Positions 1 to 6,821 of a DNA stretch of 10,424 nt are shown piece after piece. Origin of the DNA: Candidatus Pacearchaeota archaeon (GTDB lineage Archaea > Nanobdellota > Nanobdellia > Pacearchaeales > GW2011-AR1); contig RFLC01000093.1 of the NCBI GenBank assembly GCA_003694055.1, forward strand, positions 1 through 10,424, read 5' to 3'. Below the pieces are notes generated by a model. It was not told the origin of the DNA. It did no database searches and saw only the letters and a list, made by a program, of their open reading frames with translations. How positions within the stretch are numbered: the first letter of the stretch is position 1; every line of letters begins with the position of its first letter. A program made the translations under genes and the position numbers.

Positions 1-163
1 ATTTAATTCAAAATAAAAACAAAGCGCAACCCGCTGCCGCGCTAAACTGCGGAAATTTCTTGCGCGCGGATTAAAAGCTAGACGAAAAGTTTGTGCGCGG
101 CAATCAACTTTCTGGCAGATAAAATTGCAGCACAGCTCGCGCGAACGAATTAACGCGTGCAAT
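1..163. other. Non-coding flank downstream of the desulfurase
   Basis: No convincing gene is seen in these bases. They hold one copy of a GC-rich dispersed motif (37-73, see repeat entry) and lie 3' of the leftward desulfurase gene. No clear T-rich terminator for that gene is visible on the minus strand. Confidence 0.6.
37..73 (+). repeat. Dispersed intergenic repeat, copy 1
   Basis: The stretch starts with CCGCGCTAAA and ends with ATTTCTTGCGCGCG plus a GATTA tail. A second copy with the same order of blocks lies at 9915-9949. The core TTTCTTGCGCGCG (56-68) occurs a third time at 1505-1517, in the same orientation. All three copies are intergenic. Function unknown. Confidence 0.55.
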
Positions 164-1303
164 TTATTCAACTTTTAGTTTTTCAATTCCGCTTTTCAGC
201 ACTTTCAAAAAGTATGACTTTTCTTTTTCTGTGAGCGGCTCGGCGAGAGTCACGCGCACGCCTCCCCAGTTGTCGCGCTTTCCCCTTATTGCGCGCATCA
301 CATGCTCCTCGCCTTTGCTCTGGCTGGCGCACGCGCTTCCAGAGGAAACACAAATTCCGTGACGAGAGAAAAACATCACTATCATGTCGCTCTCAATTCC
401 CTTGAAAGTAAAATTAATGTTGTTGAAAATTCTCTCTGATTTCGAGCCATTTATCTCACACCCTAGTTTTTCCAGCTTTTCCATCAGTTCATCCCTGCAC
501 TGCCTCACTGCTTCAAATTTTTGTCTAGAGTTTGTGAGGATTTCCGCAGCTTTAGCAAAACCGAGGATTGCCGGCAAATTCTGTGTGCCGCTTCTTAACC
601 CTTGTTCTTGCCCGCCGCCGAGTAAAATGGGCGCGAGCTTGGCATTGCGCGAGAGGTAAAGCAAACCTGCTCCCTTTGGTCCGTGAATTTTGTGAGCAGA
701 TGCAGAGAGTGTTGTTACGCGGAACTTGCGGACGTCAATGTCTAGCTTTGCGAATGACTGCACCGCGTCAACGTGAAAGTGCACCCCTTCGCGCGCGCAG
801 ATTTCTCCGATTTTCTCTACTTCTTGTATTGTTCCGACGACATTGTTGACATGCATAACGCACACTAGGCAGGCTTGAGAGATGTGCTTTTCTATGAAGC
901 CAGCATCCACAATGCCTCGAGAGTCGCACGGCACTTTCACAACCTCAAAACCCTCGGACGAGAGCGCGGCGCACGGCTCAAGCACTGAGGGGTGTTCAAT
1001 CGAGCTTACTAAAACTTTCTTCTTTCCATTCCTAGCGAGTTTTGTCAAGCCAAAGATTGCAAGGTTGTTTGACTCAGTTGCACCGCTTGTAAAGATTATT
1101 TCCTCAGGGCGAGCGTTGATTGCTGTTGCGAGCGAGGCGCGCGCTTTTTCGAGTGCCGCGTGCGCGCGCTCGCCTGCAGAATGAATTGAGGAGGGATTGC
1201 CAAAGTTCTCAAGCGCGCACTTGCTCATTTCCTCAACTACCTCTGGAAACGGGCGCGTCGTGGAGGCGTTGTCAAGGTATAGCTTGCATTGATTTTCTTC
1301 CAT
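164..1303 (-). CDS. iscS: Cysteine desulfurase (IscS/NifS family)
   Basis: A 379-residue fold-type I, PLP-dependent enzyme, close to the usual family length. The family converts L-cysteine to alanine and leaves a persulfide on an active-site cysteine, supplying sulfur for Fe-S clusters and tRNA thiolation in the cytosol. Visible landmarks are the N-terminal YLDNASTT motif (9-16), SGATESNN (73-80), His104 that stacks on PLP, Asp179 and Gln182 in HVDAVQS, the PLP lysine Lys205 in SASAHKIHGPKG, Arg237 in GLRSGT, and the catalytic Cys325 in SSGSACAS. All key residues are present. The ATG at 1303 is favoured because a TATA-like box lies about 25 bp upstream (1321-1332), giving a leaderless transcript. 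No IscU scaffold or other Fe-S gene is adjacent, so its sulfur acceptor cannot be read from context. The iscS/nifS distinction is not resolved. Confidence 0.96.
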   Translation of the reverse strand: MEENQCKLYLDNASTTRPFPEVVEEMSKCALENFGNPSSIHSAGERAHAALEKARASLATAINARPEEIIFTSGATESNNLAIFGLTKLARNGKKKVLVSSIEHPSVLEPCAALSSEGFEVVKVPCDSRGIVDAGFIEKHISQACLVCVMHVNNVVGTIQEVEKIGEICAREGVHFHVDAVQSFAKLDIDVRKFRVTTLSASAHKIHGPKGAGLLYLSRNAKLAPILLGGGQEQGLRSGTQNLPAILGFAKAAEILTNSRQKFEAVRQCRDELMEKLEKLGCEINGSKSERIFNNINFTFKGIESDMIVMFFSRHGICVSSGSACASQSKGEEHVMRAIRGKRDNWGGVRVTLAEPLTEKEKSYFLKVLKSGIEKLKVE

Positions 1304-1320
1304 GCAAGAGAGAAATGAGC

Positions 1321-1332
1321 TATTTTTTTAAA
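1321..1332 (-). promoter_or_regulatory. TATA box of the desulfurase gene
   Basis: On the minus strand the run TTTAAAAAAATA is centred about 25 bp before the ATG at 1303, the classic archaeal box A distance. The start site should fall at or next to the A of the start codon, so the mRNA is probably leaderless. Confidence 0.6.
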
Positions 1333-1615
1333 GCTAGTGATGTCTTGCTTTAGAGCAGTTTTGGTTGAGGGCAAGCGTGCAGGGTTTAGCTTTGAGCGCC
1401 CGGATAGTTTAGTCTATGAAGGCAGACGCGCAAGTTTGTTTGCCCAGCAAATCTGAACGATAAGCTAGGAACTGCGCGAATCCAATGTTGCGCGGTTTGC
1501 AGCGTTTCTTGCGCGCGTTTTAGTCAGGCTATCATTGACAACCAAACAAATTTTTGAGCTAGTTTACAACAAAAAAGTTTGTTTGCCATCTAAGCCAATC
1601 TTCCCAAACAAGCTC
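1333..1615. other. Intergenic region between regulator and desulfurase
   Basis: No gene is supported here. It contains one core copy of the dispersed motif (TTTCTTGCGCGCG at 1505-1517) and two exact copies of AAGTTTGTTTGCC (1432-1444 and 1575-1587), 143 bp apart. A segment near 1398 resembles the 5' half of a tRNA but does not complete a cloverleaf. Confidence 0.5.
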
Positions 1616-1972
1616 CTAAATCTTGATTGTCAGCTTAAGCGTGTTGATTGCCAACACTGGTCTGAGACGCTCGCGCTTGCCGCTGCGCTCTGCCACCATC
1701 TCCACAAACCCAAAGCGCTCTAGAAGTTTGATGTCCTGCATCACGCTTTTAAAATCTCGCTTCAAAAGTTTTGCTAGATGGTAGAGCGACTTGGGCTTCT
1801 CTGTTTTTATGGTGTGCAGCATTTTAGCCTTTTCTTTGGATAACAAGCGGCGCAGGAGCGAGAGCGCTTCAAAGTCATACTTTGGCTTCCTGCCAAAACG
1901 CTTTAAGGGCAAACCAAATGCGCCGCCTTCTTCAACAATCACAACCTCTCGCGTAAGAGACTTCTCTGCCAT
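1616..1972 (-). CDS. Small winged-helix transcription regulator (HVO_A0114-like)
   Basis: This 118-residue basic protein has a predicted winged helix-turn-helix at about residues 43-100. It includes SLYHLAKLLKRDFKSVMQDI and then LLERFGFVEM, the helix-turn-helix and wing pattern of the archaeal HVO_A0114 (antitoxin/MarR-like) group. Family members are small DNA-binding regulators; the target here is unknown. A TTG 15 codons upstream (2017) would lengthen it to 133 residues. The ATG at 1972 is preferred because the upstream part lies in the promoter region and adds nothing domain-like. It is transcribed divergently from the S-layer gene across a 400-bp region with an inverted repeat, so control of itself and/or the S-layer gene is plausible but inferred. 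No toxin partner is visible next to it. Confidence 0.8.
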   Translation of the reverse strand: MAEKSLTREVVIVEEGGAFGLPLKRFGRKPKYDFEALSLLRRLLSKEKAKMLHTIKTEKPKSLYHLAKLLKRDFKSVMQDIKLLERFGFVEMVAERSGKRERLRPVLAINTLKLTIKI

Positions 1973-2000
1973 TTTATCGTCGATAAATTTTAGTTGATTG

Positions 2001-2010
2001 ATATATGGTA
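2001..2010 (-). promoter_or_regulatory. Left half of a separated inverted repeat; possible TATA box or operator
   Basis: ATATATGGTA here is the exact reverse complement of TACCATATAT at 2080-2089. Read on the minus strand it sits about 30 bp before the regulator ATG at 1972, so it may itself act as the TATA box. A second TATA-like box (TTTATATA, about 2019-2029) lies just behind it. Confidence 0.45.
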
Positions 2011-2079
2011 TTTTCAACTATATAAATTTAACTATACTTCTGTATATATATGTTTGTCGATTACTGATATGTTTTAATT

Positions 2080-2089
2080 TACCATATAT
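2080..2089 (+). promoter_or_regulatory. Right half of the separated inverted repeat
   Basis: TACCATATAT reads rightward, mirror-symmetric to 2001-2010 with 69 bp between the arms. It could be a second operator half-site or a right-facing TATA-like element. Its role is inferred only. Confidence 0.4.
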
Positions 2090-2113
2090 GCTCTGAAATT
2101 AGATGTGAAGGCA

Positions 2114-2129
2114 GGGCGGGGCGGCGGGG
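2114..2129 (+). other. G-rich tract with quadruplex potential
   Basis: Four G-tracts (GGG, GGGG, GG, GGGG) are separated by single C's in a region that is otherwise AT-rich. The pattern allows a G-quadruplex of at least two tetrads on the plus strand, between the regulator and the S-layer promoters. Confidence 0.4.
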
Positions 2130-2168
2130 CAGATGCCAAAGATATTCTGTTTAATCATTGAGTGATAC

Positions 2169-2184
2169 CGAAAGATTTATAAAT
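2169..2184 (+). promoter_or_regulatory. S-layer promoter P1 (BRE plus TATA)
   Basis: CGAAAG (BRE-like) is followed directly by ATTTATAAAT, a textbook archaeal box A. The predicted start is near 2202-2206, at the beginning of a CAGCTTGATAAACTGGC element (2198-2214). Confidence 0.65.
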
Positions 2185-2231
2185 AAAAAGTATGCACCAG
2201 CTTGATAAACTGGCTTTCTGATTGCACTTAA

Positions 2232-2248
2232 CGAAAGCTTTTTAAATC
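2232..2248 (+). promoter_or_regulatory. S-layer promoter P2 (BRE plus TATA)
   Basis: The same BRE, CGAAAG, is followed by CTTTTTAAATC, 63 bp after P1. The predicted start is near 2267, just before CAGCTATTAAACTGGC (2274-2289), which resembles the element after P1. Two tandem promoters fit the very high expression expected for an S-layer gene. Confidence 0.65.
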
Positions 2249-2289
2249 AACTCGAATTTTTTGCATTACCTTACAGCTATTAAACTGGC

Positions 2290-2364
2290 GAGCCGCTAAT
2301 TACAACGCGGCTTCCTCGATGAGGGGTCCTGCGGGGCTGCCAAGTGAGCAGAGCTGAAAGGGGG
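2290..2364 (+). other. GC-rich structured 5' leader of the S-layer mRNA
   Basis: The leader can form a hairpin AGCCGC/GCGGCT (2291-2296 with 2307-2312), then CCTC/GAGG around a 3-base loop (2314-2324). It ends in AGGGGG (2359-2364), a plausible ribosome-binding site 10 bases before the ATG at 2375. Such a long leader contrasts with the near-leaderless genes around it. It may stabilise the mRNA or tune translation; no known riboswitch class is recognised. Confidence 0.5.
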
Positions 2365-2374
2365 TTTGAAAAGA

Positions 2375-4915
2375 ATGTTTAGATTTAGAAAAGTTGCCAG
2401 TGTGCTTGCTAGCGCACTGATGGTAGGTTCTACAGTTGGGTTTGCTGCAGCTACAACTTACCCAGCACCATTCGTGGATGGGGGAGCTGACGCAGTTATC
2501 ATCTACGGAAGCAACCCTGCCGCGAACGCTGACTTAGCTGCTGCGACCTCAATTCAGACAGACCTACTGACGCGACTTGGAGTATCCACCACAACAGACA
2601 CCGGTTCAGACAACTCAGGCAGCACTGACACAGGCTCAGACACTGGCTCTGACAGCGGTGACGAAACCCCGAGCTTCGATCCCAACGACCCTGGGGTTTT
2701 GAAGTTCGAGCGCCCGTCAGACTTGTTCAACCTTGGAGAGACTCTCCAGGACATGCAGCCAGGCAAGATAACTGATGAGGACTTGCCAGAACTGCTATCT
2801 GACGGCACCTACACAGCAGATGACGGAGATGACTTTGACTATGAGCAAGACATTGATCTTGCCGACGGTTTGACCCTGACTGTGTTTACCGACAGCGAGT
2901 ACAACAATGACGACCCTTCCATCGGAATAAGAATCCAGGATGGTAGTCCTGTACTTAACTACACACTACGCTTCAACGATGAAGCAGAGAGCGATGTGGA
3001 CTCGAACGGCCACTTGGAGGACTTTGAGTCGAGCGATATTGAAATCATGGGCCAAAGCTATACAATTGTTAAGGCTCTTAACGGTAGCAATATCGAGCTC
3101 GACCTTGTGACAGGTGCTGTTAAAGATTGGTTGAACAAAGGAGATAGTCGGACCTACACCGTAGACGGCAACACCTATGAGGTGACTGTAGACTACGTGA
3201 ATACAGATGAAGCGTCATTCACTGTTAATGGAGAGTCTACAGATACCATGAGTGTTGGTGAAACACGCCAAGTAGGAGGCACTACAATTTCCTTAATAGA
3301 GACGCAGTACCAAGATAAAACAGGTGGTAGTGAAAGAGTTCGGTTTGTGATTGGTGCTGACAAGCTTGTATTGACAGACGGACAAGAAGTTGAGGTGACT
3401 CACGGCGGAAGCACTGACACTATCGACGGTCTATCGGCTTACATAAATAGCCAGAGTACCAGCAACGGGGCGGTGAGAATAAGCAGCATTGTTATTGAGT
3501 GGATAGCCTCTAACGACTTGTTCATCGCTCCTGGTGACATGGATGAGGAAAACATGCCTAAGATGCCTGGCTTTGCAAATCTAGTGTTCACAATGACCGA
3601 CTTTGTAACGCCAGCGCAGGAAGAGATAAGGCTTGACCCAAGTGGTGACCTGAAGATGGACATGGATGTGCCAATTAAAGACGGCACTGCAAGCTTCACC
3701 TTGCTATCAGGTAATGGAACGGCATTCACGCGCTTGGGTGAGGATGGAGATCCTCTAAGAACAACCAACGAAAGCACTTTGGTGAATGTAAAAGATGACG
3801 AAAGCTTCTTCGCGTCATGGAATGACGGGAACGATGCAGAGACTTACTACCTTAAGATAAGCTCCATCAATAGCCAAGGAGTGGATATAAAGAACCAACT
3901 GACTGGTGAGGTAGATGAAGACAATGTTGCTGGTTCAACAGCCACCTTTGGAGATGTTGTGCTTACAGTTGAAGGATTTGATGAGAGTGCTGGTACTGCT
4001 AACATAAGTATCAACTCGAACGGTTACTTTGACCGCATCTATACCAAAGAAGGTCTAGAAATCTGGCTGCCTGTCAACACAACAGGATCTCTTCCAAACG
4101 CAATCAACCTGAACGGAACAGCAAACCCAAGTAGTTGGTTAATGTGGTTCGTTGAAGAGGATGAGGATGACAACATAGGTTCTGGCGCGGCTGGAGCAAC
4201 GCTCGAAGCAGGCGACTTGCATGGAACTCAAGATTCGTCAAGAATCTTTAATGTGACCATTAAGTGGGACACCACAAATACTGAGGTGGAGACAAGCGTT
4301 AGCACCTCAAGCGCTGATTTCGCGGGCGGAAAGTTTGACGACCTTGCGTCTGACTCCGACACTAATGTCGGATGGATAGAGAGTCCTCTCGCGACCTACA
4401 TCATGCACGACACAGGCCCAGATCAGCCGACCACGACAATTGAGTACCACGGAGCTGAGTCGTATGCGAACGTGTACTTGACTGCATCCTCAGTTGCAAG
4501 CGGCAGTGCTACGAGCACTGGAGGCGGCACAACCACAACAGACGTGCCAATCATCCAGGACTCTGAGACCGCTGACTACGAGGATGTGAACTGGATTGTG
4601 GTTGGAGGTAGCTGTGTGAACAGCGTTGCAGCTGACCTGCTTGGTGTTGCATACCCAACCTGCGGAAGCGATTGGACTGACGCTACTGGGGTTGGTGCTA
4701 CGGAATACCTAATCCAGACCTTTGACAGAGGGAATGGAAAGGTCGCAACACTAGTTGCAGGTTATGAGGCGCAGGACACTGTTGCTGCGGCAAACGCGTT
4801 CACAACGCAGAACCTCGACACAACCGCTGGAACCAAGTACATCGGTTCAGAAGCGACTGGCCCAGTACTCCAAGGCGGCAGTGATGCTGGTGACGATACT
4901 GGCGACGGAGCTTAA
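2375..4915 (+). CDS. S-layer protein (S_layer_N / S_layer_C type)
   Basis: Major surface-lattice protein, 846 residues from the ATG at 2375. A TTG 9 bases upstream is too close to the AGGGGG ribosome-binding site. A Sec signal peptide (about 1-26, basic start, hydrophobic core, cut near AAA-TT) precedes YPAPFVDGG and DAVIIYG, the conserved start of archaeal S_layer_N domains. A linker of Asp, Ser, Thr and Gly (about 75-103) follows. The long acidic central part carries at least eight N-X-S/T sequons, consistent with N-glycosylation. The C-terminal domain (about 737-830) has NWIVVGGSCVNSVAADLL, a second cysteine about 16 residues later, then GNGKVATLVAGYEAQDT, typical of S_layer_C; the two cysteines could form a disulfide. 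The protein ends in an acidic Asp/Gly tail without a transmembrane anchor. Two promoters and a structured leader upstream and a T-rich terminator downstream indicate a single-gene, highly expressed unit. Confidence 0.93.
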   Translation: MFRFRKVASVLASALMVGSTVGFAAATTYPAPFVDGGADAVIIYGSNPAANADLAAATSIQTDLLTRLGVSTTTDTGSDNSGSTDTGSDTGSDSGDETPSFDPNDPGVLKFERPSDLFNLGETLQDMQPGKITDEDLPELLSDGTYTADDGDDFDYEQDIDLADGLTLTVFTDSEYNNDDPSIGIRIQDGSPVLNYTLRFNDEAESDVDSNGHLEDFESSDIEIMGQSYTIVKALNGSNIELDLVTGAVKDWLNKGDSRTYTVDGNTYEVTVDYVNTDEASFTVNGESTDTMSVGETRQVGGTTISLIETQYQDKTGGSERVRFVIGADKLVLTDGQEVEVTHGGSTDTIDGLSAYINSQSTSNGAVRISSIVIEWIASNDLFIAPGDMDEENMPKMPGFANLVFTMTDFVTPAQEEIRLDPSGDLKMDMDVPIKDGTASFTLLSGNGTAFTRLGEDGDPLRTTNESTLVNVKDDESFFASWNDGNDAETYYLKISSINSQGVDIKNQLTGEVDEDNVAGSTATFGDVVLTVEGFDESAGTANISINSNGYFDRIYTKEGLEIWLPVNTTGSLPNAINLNGTANPSSWLMWFVEEDEDDNIGSGAAGATLEAGDLHGTQDSSRIFNVTIKWDTTNTEVETSVSTSSADFAGGKFDDLASDSDTNVGWIESPLATYIMHDTGPDQPTTTIEYHGAESYANVYLTASSVASGSATSTGGGTTTTDVPIIQDSETADYEDVNWIVVGGSCVNSVAADLLGVAYPTCGSDWTDATGVGATEYLIQTFDRGNGKVATLVAGYEAQDTVAAANAFTTQNLDTTAGTKYIGSEATGPVLQGGSDAGDDTGDGA

Positions 4916-4938
4916 GGCTTGAACAAACACAAGCCAAA

Positions 4939-4980
4939 CTTTTCTTTCTTTTTTTCTTTTTCTTATCTTGTTCTTATTTT
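4939..4980 (+). terminator. T-rich archaeal terminator after the S-layer gene
   Basis: About 40 bases of almost pure pyrimidine with several T runs (up to seven T's) begin 24 bp after the S-layer stop codon. Archaeal RNA polymerase terminates intrinsically on such tracts without a hairpin. Confidence 0.75.
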
Positions 4981-5033
4981 GCTGAGCGGGAGTGGCGCAA
5001 GTAAATGCTAAGAGCGGAGCGTTTACGGGGAAA

Positions 5034-5417
5034 ATGGCGCGAGGGAAGATAGTGAAGGGCAAGATTGAGATAAGGGTGAAGAGGGCTTATGACAAGCCTA
5101 GCAGCGAGGATGGTTTCAGGGTGCTGGTAGACAGGCTTTGGCCAAGAGGTGTGAGTAAAGAGCGCGCGAAGATTGATTTGTGGGCGAGAGAGCTGGCGCC
5201 GAGCGACAAACTTCGGAGATGGTTTGCGCACGACCCCTTAAAGTGGGAGGAGTTCAAAGCAAGGTACGCTGAAGAATTGCGGGCGAATAAAGCGAAAGTT
5301 ATGGAGTTTGTCAGGATTTTGAGAGAGAAAAAGAAGGTGACTTTGGTTTACTCTGCGCGAGACAAGGAGCGCAATAACGCGGTTGCGCTGGCGAGTTTTT
5401 TGAGAAAGTTTGCGTAG
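5034..5417 (+). CDS. DUF488 family protein (YeaO-like)
   Basis: This 127-residue protein has the hallmarks of the YeaO branch of DUF488: IRVKRAYDKPSSEDGFRVLV (about 13-32), DRLWPRGVSKERAKIDLWA, then LAPSDKLRRWFAHDPLKWEEF and, near the end, VTLVYSARDKERNNAVALASFL. Length matches the family (about 115-125 residues). Its biochemical function is not established; it is a small cytosolic protein, widespread in bacteria and archaea. A GTG at 4992 would add 14 residues, but the ATG at 5034 is favoured because homologues start shortly before the IRVKR motif. It follows the S-layer terminator by about 50 bp in the same direction. No obvious TATA box is seen before it, so it may depend on read-through or a weak promoter. 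Confidence 0.9.
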   Translation: MARGKIVKGKIEIRVKRAYDKPSSEDGFRVLVDRLWPRGVSKERAKIDLWARELAPSDKLRRWFAHDPLKWEEFKARYAEELRANKAKVMEFVRILREKKKVTLVYSARDKERNNAVALASFLRKFA

Positions 5418-5488
5418 CTGTGCAAGTTTATTGAGGTGAAGCAGCTGCTGCGAGAGTGGTAAATTAGAGCGCAAGCTGGGAATGAGAA

Positions 5489-5498
5489 GTTTTTTAAG
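5489..5498 (+). promoter_or_regulatory. TATA box of the 5519 gene
   Basis: GTTTTTTAAG is centred about 25 bp upstream of the ATG at 5519, which predicts a leaderless mRNA. This supports ATG 5519 over the GTG at 5501, which would lie upstream of the predicted transcript start. Confidence 0.55.
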
Positions 5499-5518
5499 CT
5501 GTGTGGAGAGGTAGAGTT

Positions 5519-6334
5519 ATGCCGACGAGAAGAGAGAGGAAGGAGATTCGGAGAGCGATGGGGGAGGTTGAGGAGTTGCTGGCGGGAGGGGCGGAAAAGA
5601 TGAGGGTTTTGGAGCGGCTGGATGAGCTAGAGCAGATGCTGCGCTCTGCCGGGGCGCTGCCGACAGGGGCTCTTTACCAGGATTTTTACAGGTTAAAGGA
5701 AAGGTTGAACGGGGATGCGGCTGAAAATAGCAGTGCTGGAGAGCCGGGCTTTTCCTCGCCCAAAAGGGAGTATTGCGGGCTGGCAAATGGCGTGCGAGTT
5801 AATGTAAAAGCGGTTTATGACCATATTTTTATAATGCGGTATTACGCAAGCCGCCGGAAGCGCTCGCATGGGCTGAAGTTGAGCTGGAGGTTCAACCGCG
5901 CAGGCAGGCTTGAGCTAATCGACGCGCTCCTCTATCCCAAAAGGAAATCTGTCGGACTTTCTAAGATATTTGCTGAGGAAGAAGAGTGGGCTGTTGCGAG
6001 AGCAACTCGTCTTGAACGAATGCCTTGGGAGATGGATTTGTTCAACCCGCGCCTGCCGCGATTTCCGCTGCAAAAGCAGTACGAGATAGTTATGAAAGAA
6101 GGGCATGAGCTCGCGAGAGAGATATACGTGGCAGGAGAGCGAGGTAGTTTGCTTCCTGCCGGGAAACTTTACGGCTCTCAACGGGCTTTGACAGAGATAG
6201 TTCGCGACGCTGATGCGATGCACATAATTTCGCGCGCGGCTAAGCTATCTCCGCGCGTGTTTGTTGAGCAAGGCGCTGAGCTCAAGCGCAATAATCGCTT
6301 GTTAAGGGTGGAGTACAGGGTTTGCTCTAGTTAG
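5519..6334 (+). CDS. Hypothetical basic protein, family not recognised
   Basis: A 271-residue soluble protein without signal peptide or membrane segment. Residues 1-65 are highly charged and heptad-like (MPTRRERKEIRRAMGEVEEL, then LERLDELEQML), predicted as a helical hairpin or coiled coil. A low-complexity linker (about 66-80) leads to a mixed alpha/beta domain (about 82-260). This domain has strands VRVNVKAVY, LKLSWRFN and RLELIDALLYP, the cluster YYASRRKRSHG, an acidic FAEEEEW, and a C-terminal LLRVEYRVCSS. The Arg/Lys clusters could bind nucleic acid, but no known motif is seen. Codon use is GC-richer than in the surface genes and resembles the flanking conserved genes, so it looks native. 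GGAGAGGT (5504-5511) upstream could also serve as a ribosome-binding site if the start site lies further upstream. Confidence 0.8.
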   Translation: MPTRRERKEIRRAMGEVEELLAGGAEKMRVLERLDELEQMLRSAGALPTGALYQDFYRLKERLNGDAAENSSAGEPGFSSPKREYCGLANGVRVNVKAVYDHIFIMRYYASRRKRSHGLKLSWRFNRAGRLELIDALLYPKRKSVGLSKIFAEEEEWAVARATRLERMPWEMDLFNPRLPRFPLQKQYEIVMKEGHELAREIYVAGERGSLLPAGKLYGSQRALTEIVRDADAMHIISRAAKLSPRVFVEQGAELKRNNRLLRVEYRVCSS

Positions 6335-6354
6335 AGCGAGCGGCGCTGCTCGCT
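6335..6354 (+). other. GC-rich hairpin directly after the 5519 gene
   Basis: AGCGAGC (6335-6341) pairs with GCTCGCT (6348-6354) around a 6-base loop and begins one base after the TAG stop. No T-run follows, so it is not a standard terminator; it may stabilise the mRNA 3' end. Confidence 0.4.
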
Positions 6355-6379
6355 GGAAAAGCTCGCGGCGCGCTGGTTG

Positions 6380-6575
6380 CGATTTTCTGCAGACTCAGGG
6401 CATTTTATTTTCTGGGGCAGGAGAAACAGCTAAAATGAGTTATTTTCTCTTTCAAAATGGAGCAGGTGGAATGAGAGCATTCACTCTCGTCGCTCATCCA
6501 AAAACCCTGGAAGAGGAGGTCTAACCCAAACTGAACAGATGGGTTAAACGTCCTCTTCTGGGCAAAAAGAGGTGT
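6380..6575 (-). ncRNA. Candidate structured non-coding RNA (left-facing)
   Basis: A strong minus-strand BRE/TATA (6597-6611) predicts a start near 6575. The first 70 bases downstream contain a long hairpin (arms 6510-6527 and 6541-6558, 13-base loop). It is followed by a small GAATG/CATTC hairpin (6469-6482) and a GAGAAA/TTTCTC pairing (6421-6426 with 6444-6449). No convincing protein is encoded, and no known class (SRP, RNase P, box C/D) is recognised. The 3' end is a guess. Some G-U pairs suit the plus strand instead, so strand is uncertain. Confidence 0.35.
6506..6562. repeat. Long imperfect inverted repeat (stem-loop)
   Basis: The arms 6506-6527 and 6541-6562 are complementary at 18 of 22 positions, with two further G-T pairs on the plus strand. 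The loop is 13 bases. It is the strongest inverted repeat in the window and lies in a non-coding region. Confidence 0.7.
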
Positions 6576-6596
6576 GAAATAATAACACATCACTAG

Positions 6597-6611
6597 TATA
6601 TAAGCTTTTCG
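6597..6611 (-). promoter_or_regulatory. Strong left-facing BRE/TATA
   Basis: On the minus strand the sequence reads CGAAAAGCTTATATA. Its BRE half closely matches the CGAAAG of both S-layer promoters. It faces left into a hairpin-rich region without a gene. Confidence 0.55.
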
Positions 6612-6743
6612 GTATGTTGTAACTTCTAAATAAGGAATACATCTATCTCTAAGGTGCAAAAACTCTCTGGGTTTATAAAGGTTTAACTAGCTGGCGCAGG
6701 GATAGAATGTGATTGCCTCTCGCGAGTTAGAAGGAGTTTAAAC

Positions 6744-6821
6744 TTGCGCGCAGTCAACTGCAAACAAAAGCTTAGAAATGCAGGATTTCGTGCCGATATA
6801 AACTTAGATACAGCCTGCTAA
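6744..6821 (+). other. Possible micro-ORF or gene remnant, 25 codons
   Basis: TTG at 6744 follows AAGGAG (6731-6736) with 7-base spacing and opens 25 codons to TAA. The peptide includes CKQKLRNAGFRADINLD, reminiscent of the anticodon-binding domain of threonyl-tRNA synthetase, where a helix ends in an AGFR/AGIR turn before a strand. The match is short and from memory. It could be a decayed gene fragment, a small peptide or chance. Confidence 0.2.

Noticed and set aside
1398..1475. tRNA-like start (GCCCGGATAGTTTAGTC)
   Set aside because: The D-arm could pair weakly, but the anticodon stem does not pair and no proper T-arm or acceptor 3' strand follows on either strand.
2316..2356. Box C/D guide RNA (CGATGA and CTGA in the S-layer leader)
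   Set aside because: The C box deviates from RTGATGA, no internal C'/D' pair is visible, and the spacing is too short.
2554..2808. Minus-strand ORF opposite the S-layer linker
   Set aside because: It is a shadow of the Ser/Asp/Gly-rich coding sequence on the plus strand, with no promoter and no protein character.
6405..6659. Minus-strand 84-codon ORF
   Set aside because: It begins upstream of the strong TATA box in the same direction and covers the hairpin region. The peptide has no domain character, and the open frame is better explained by chance.
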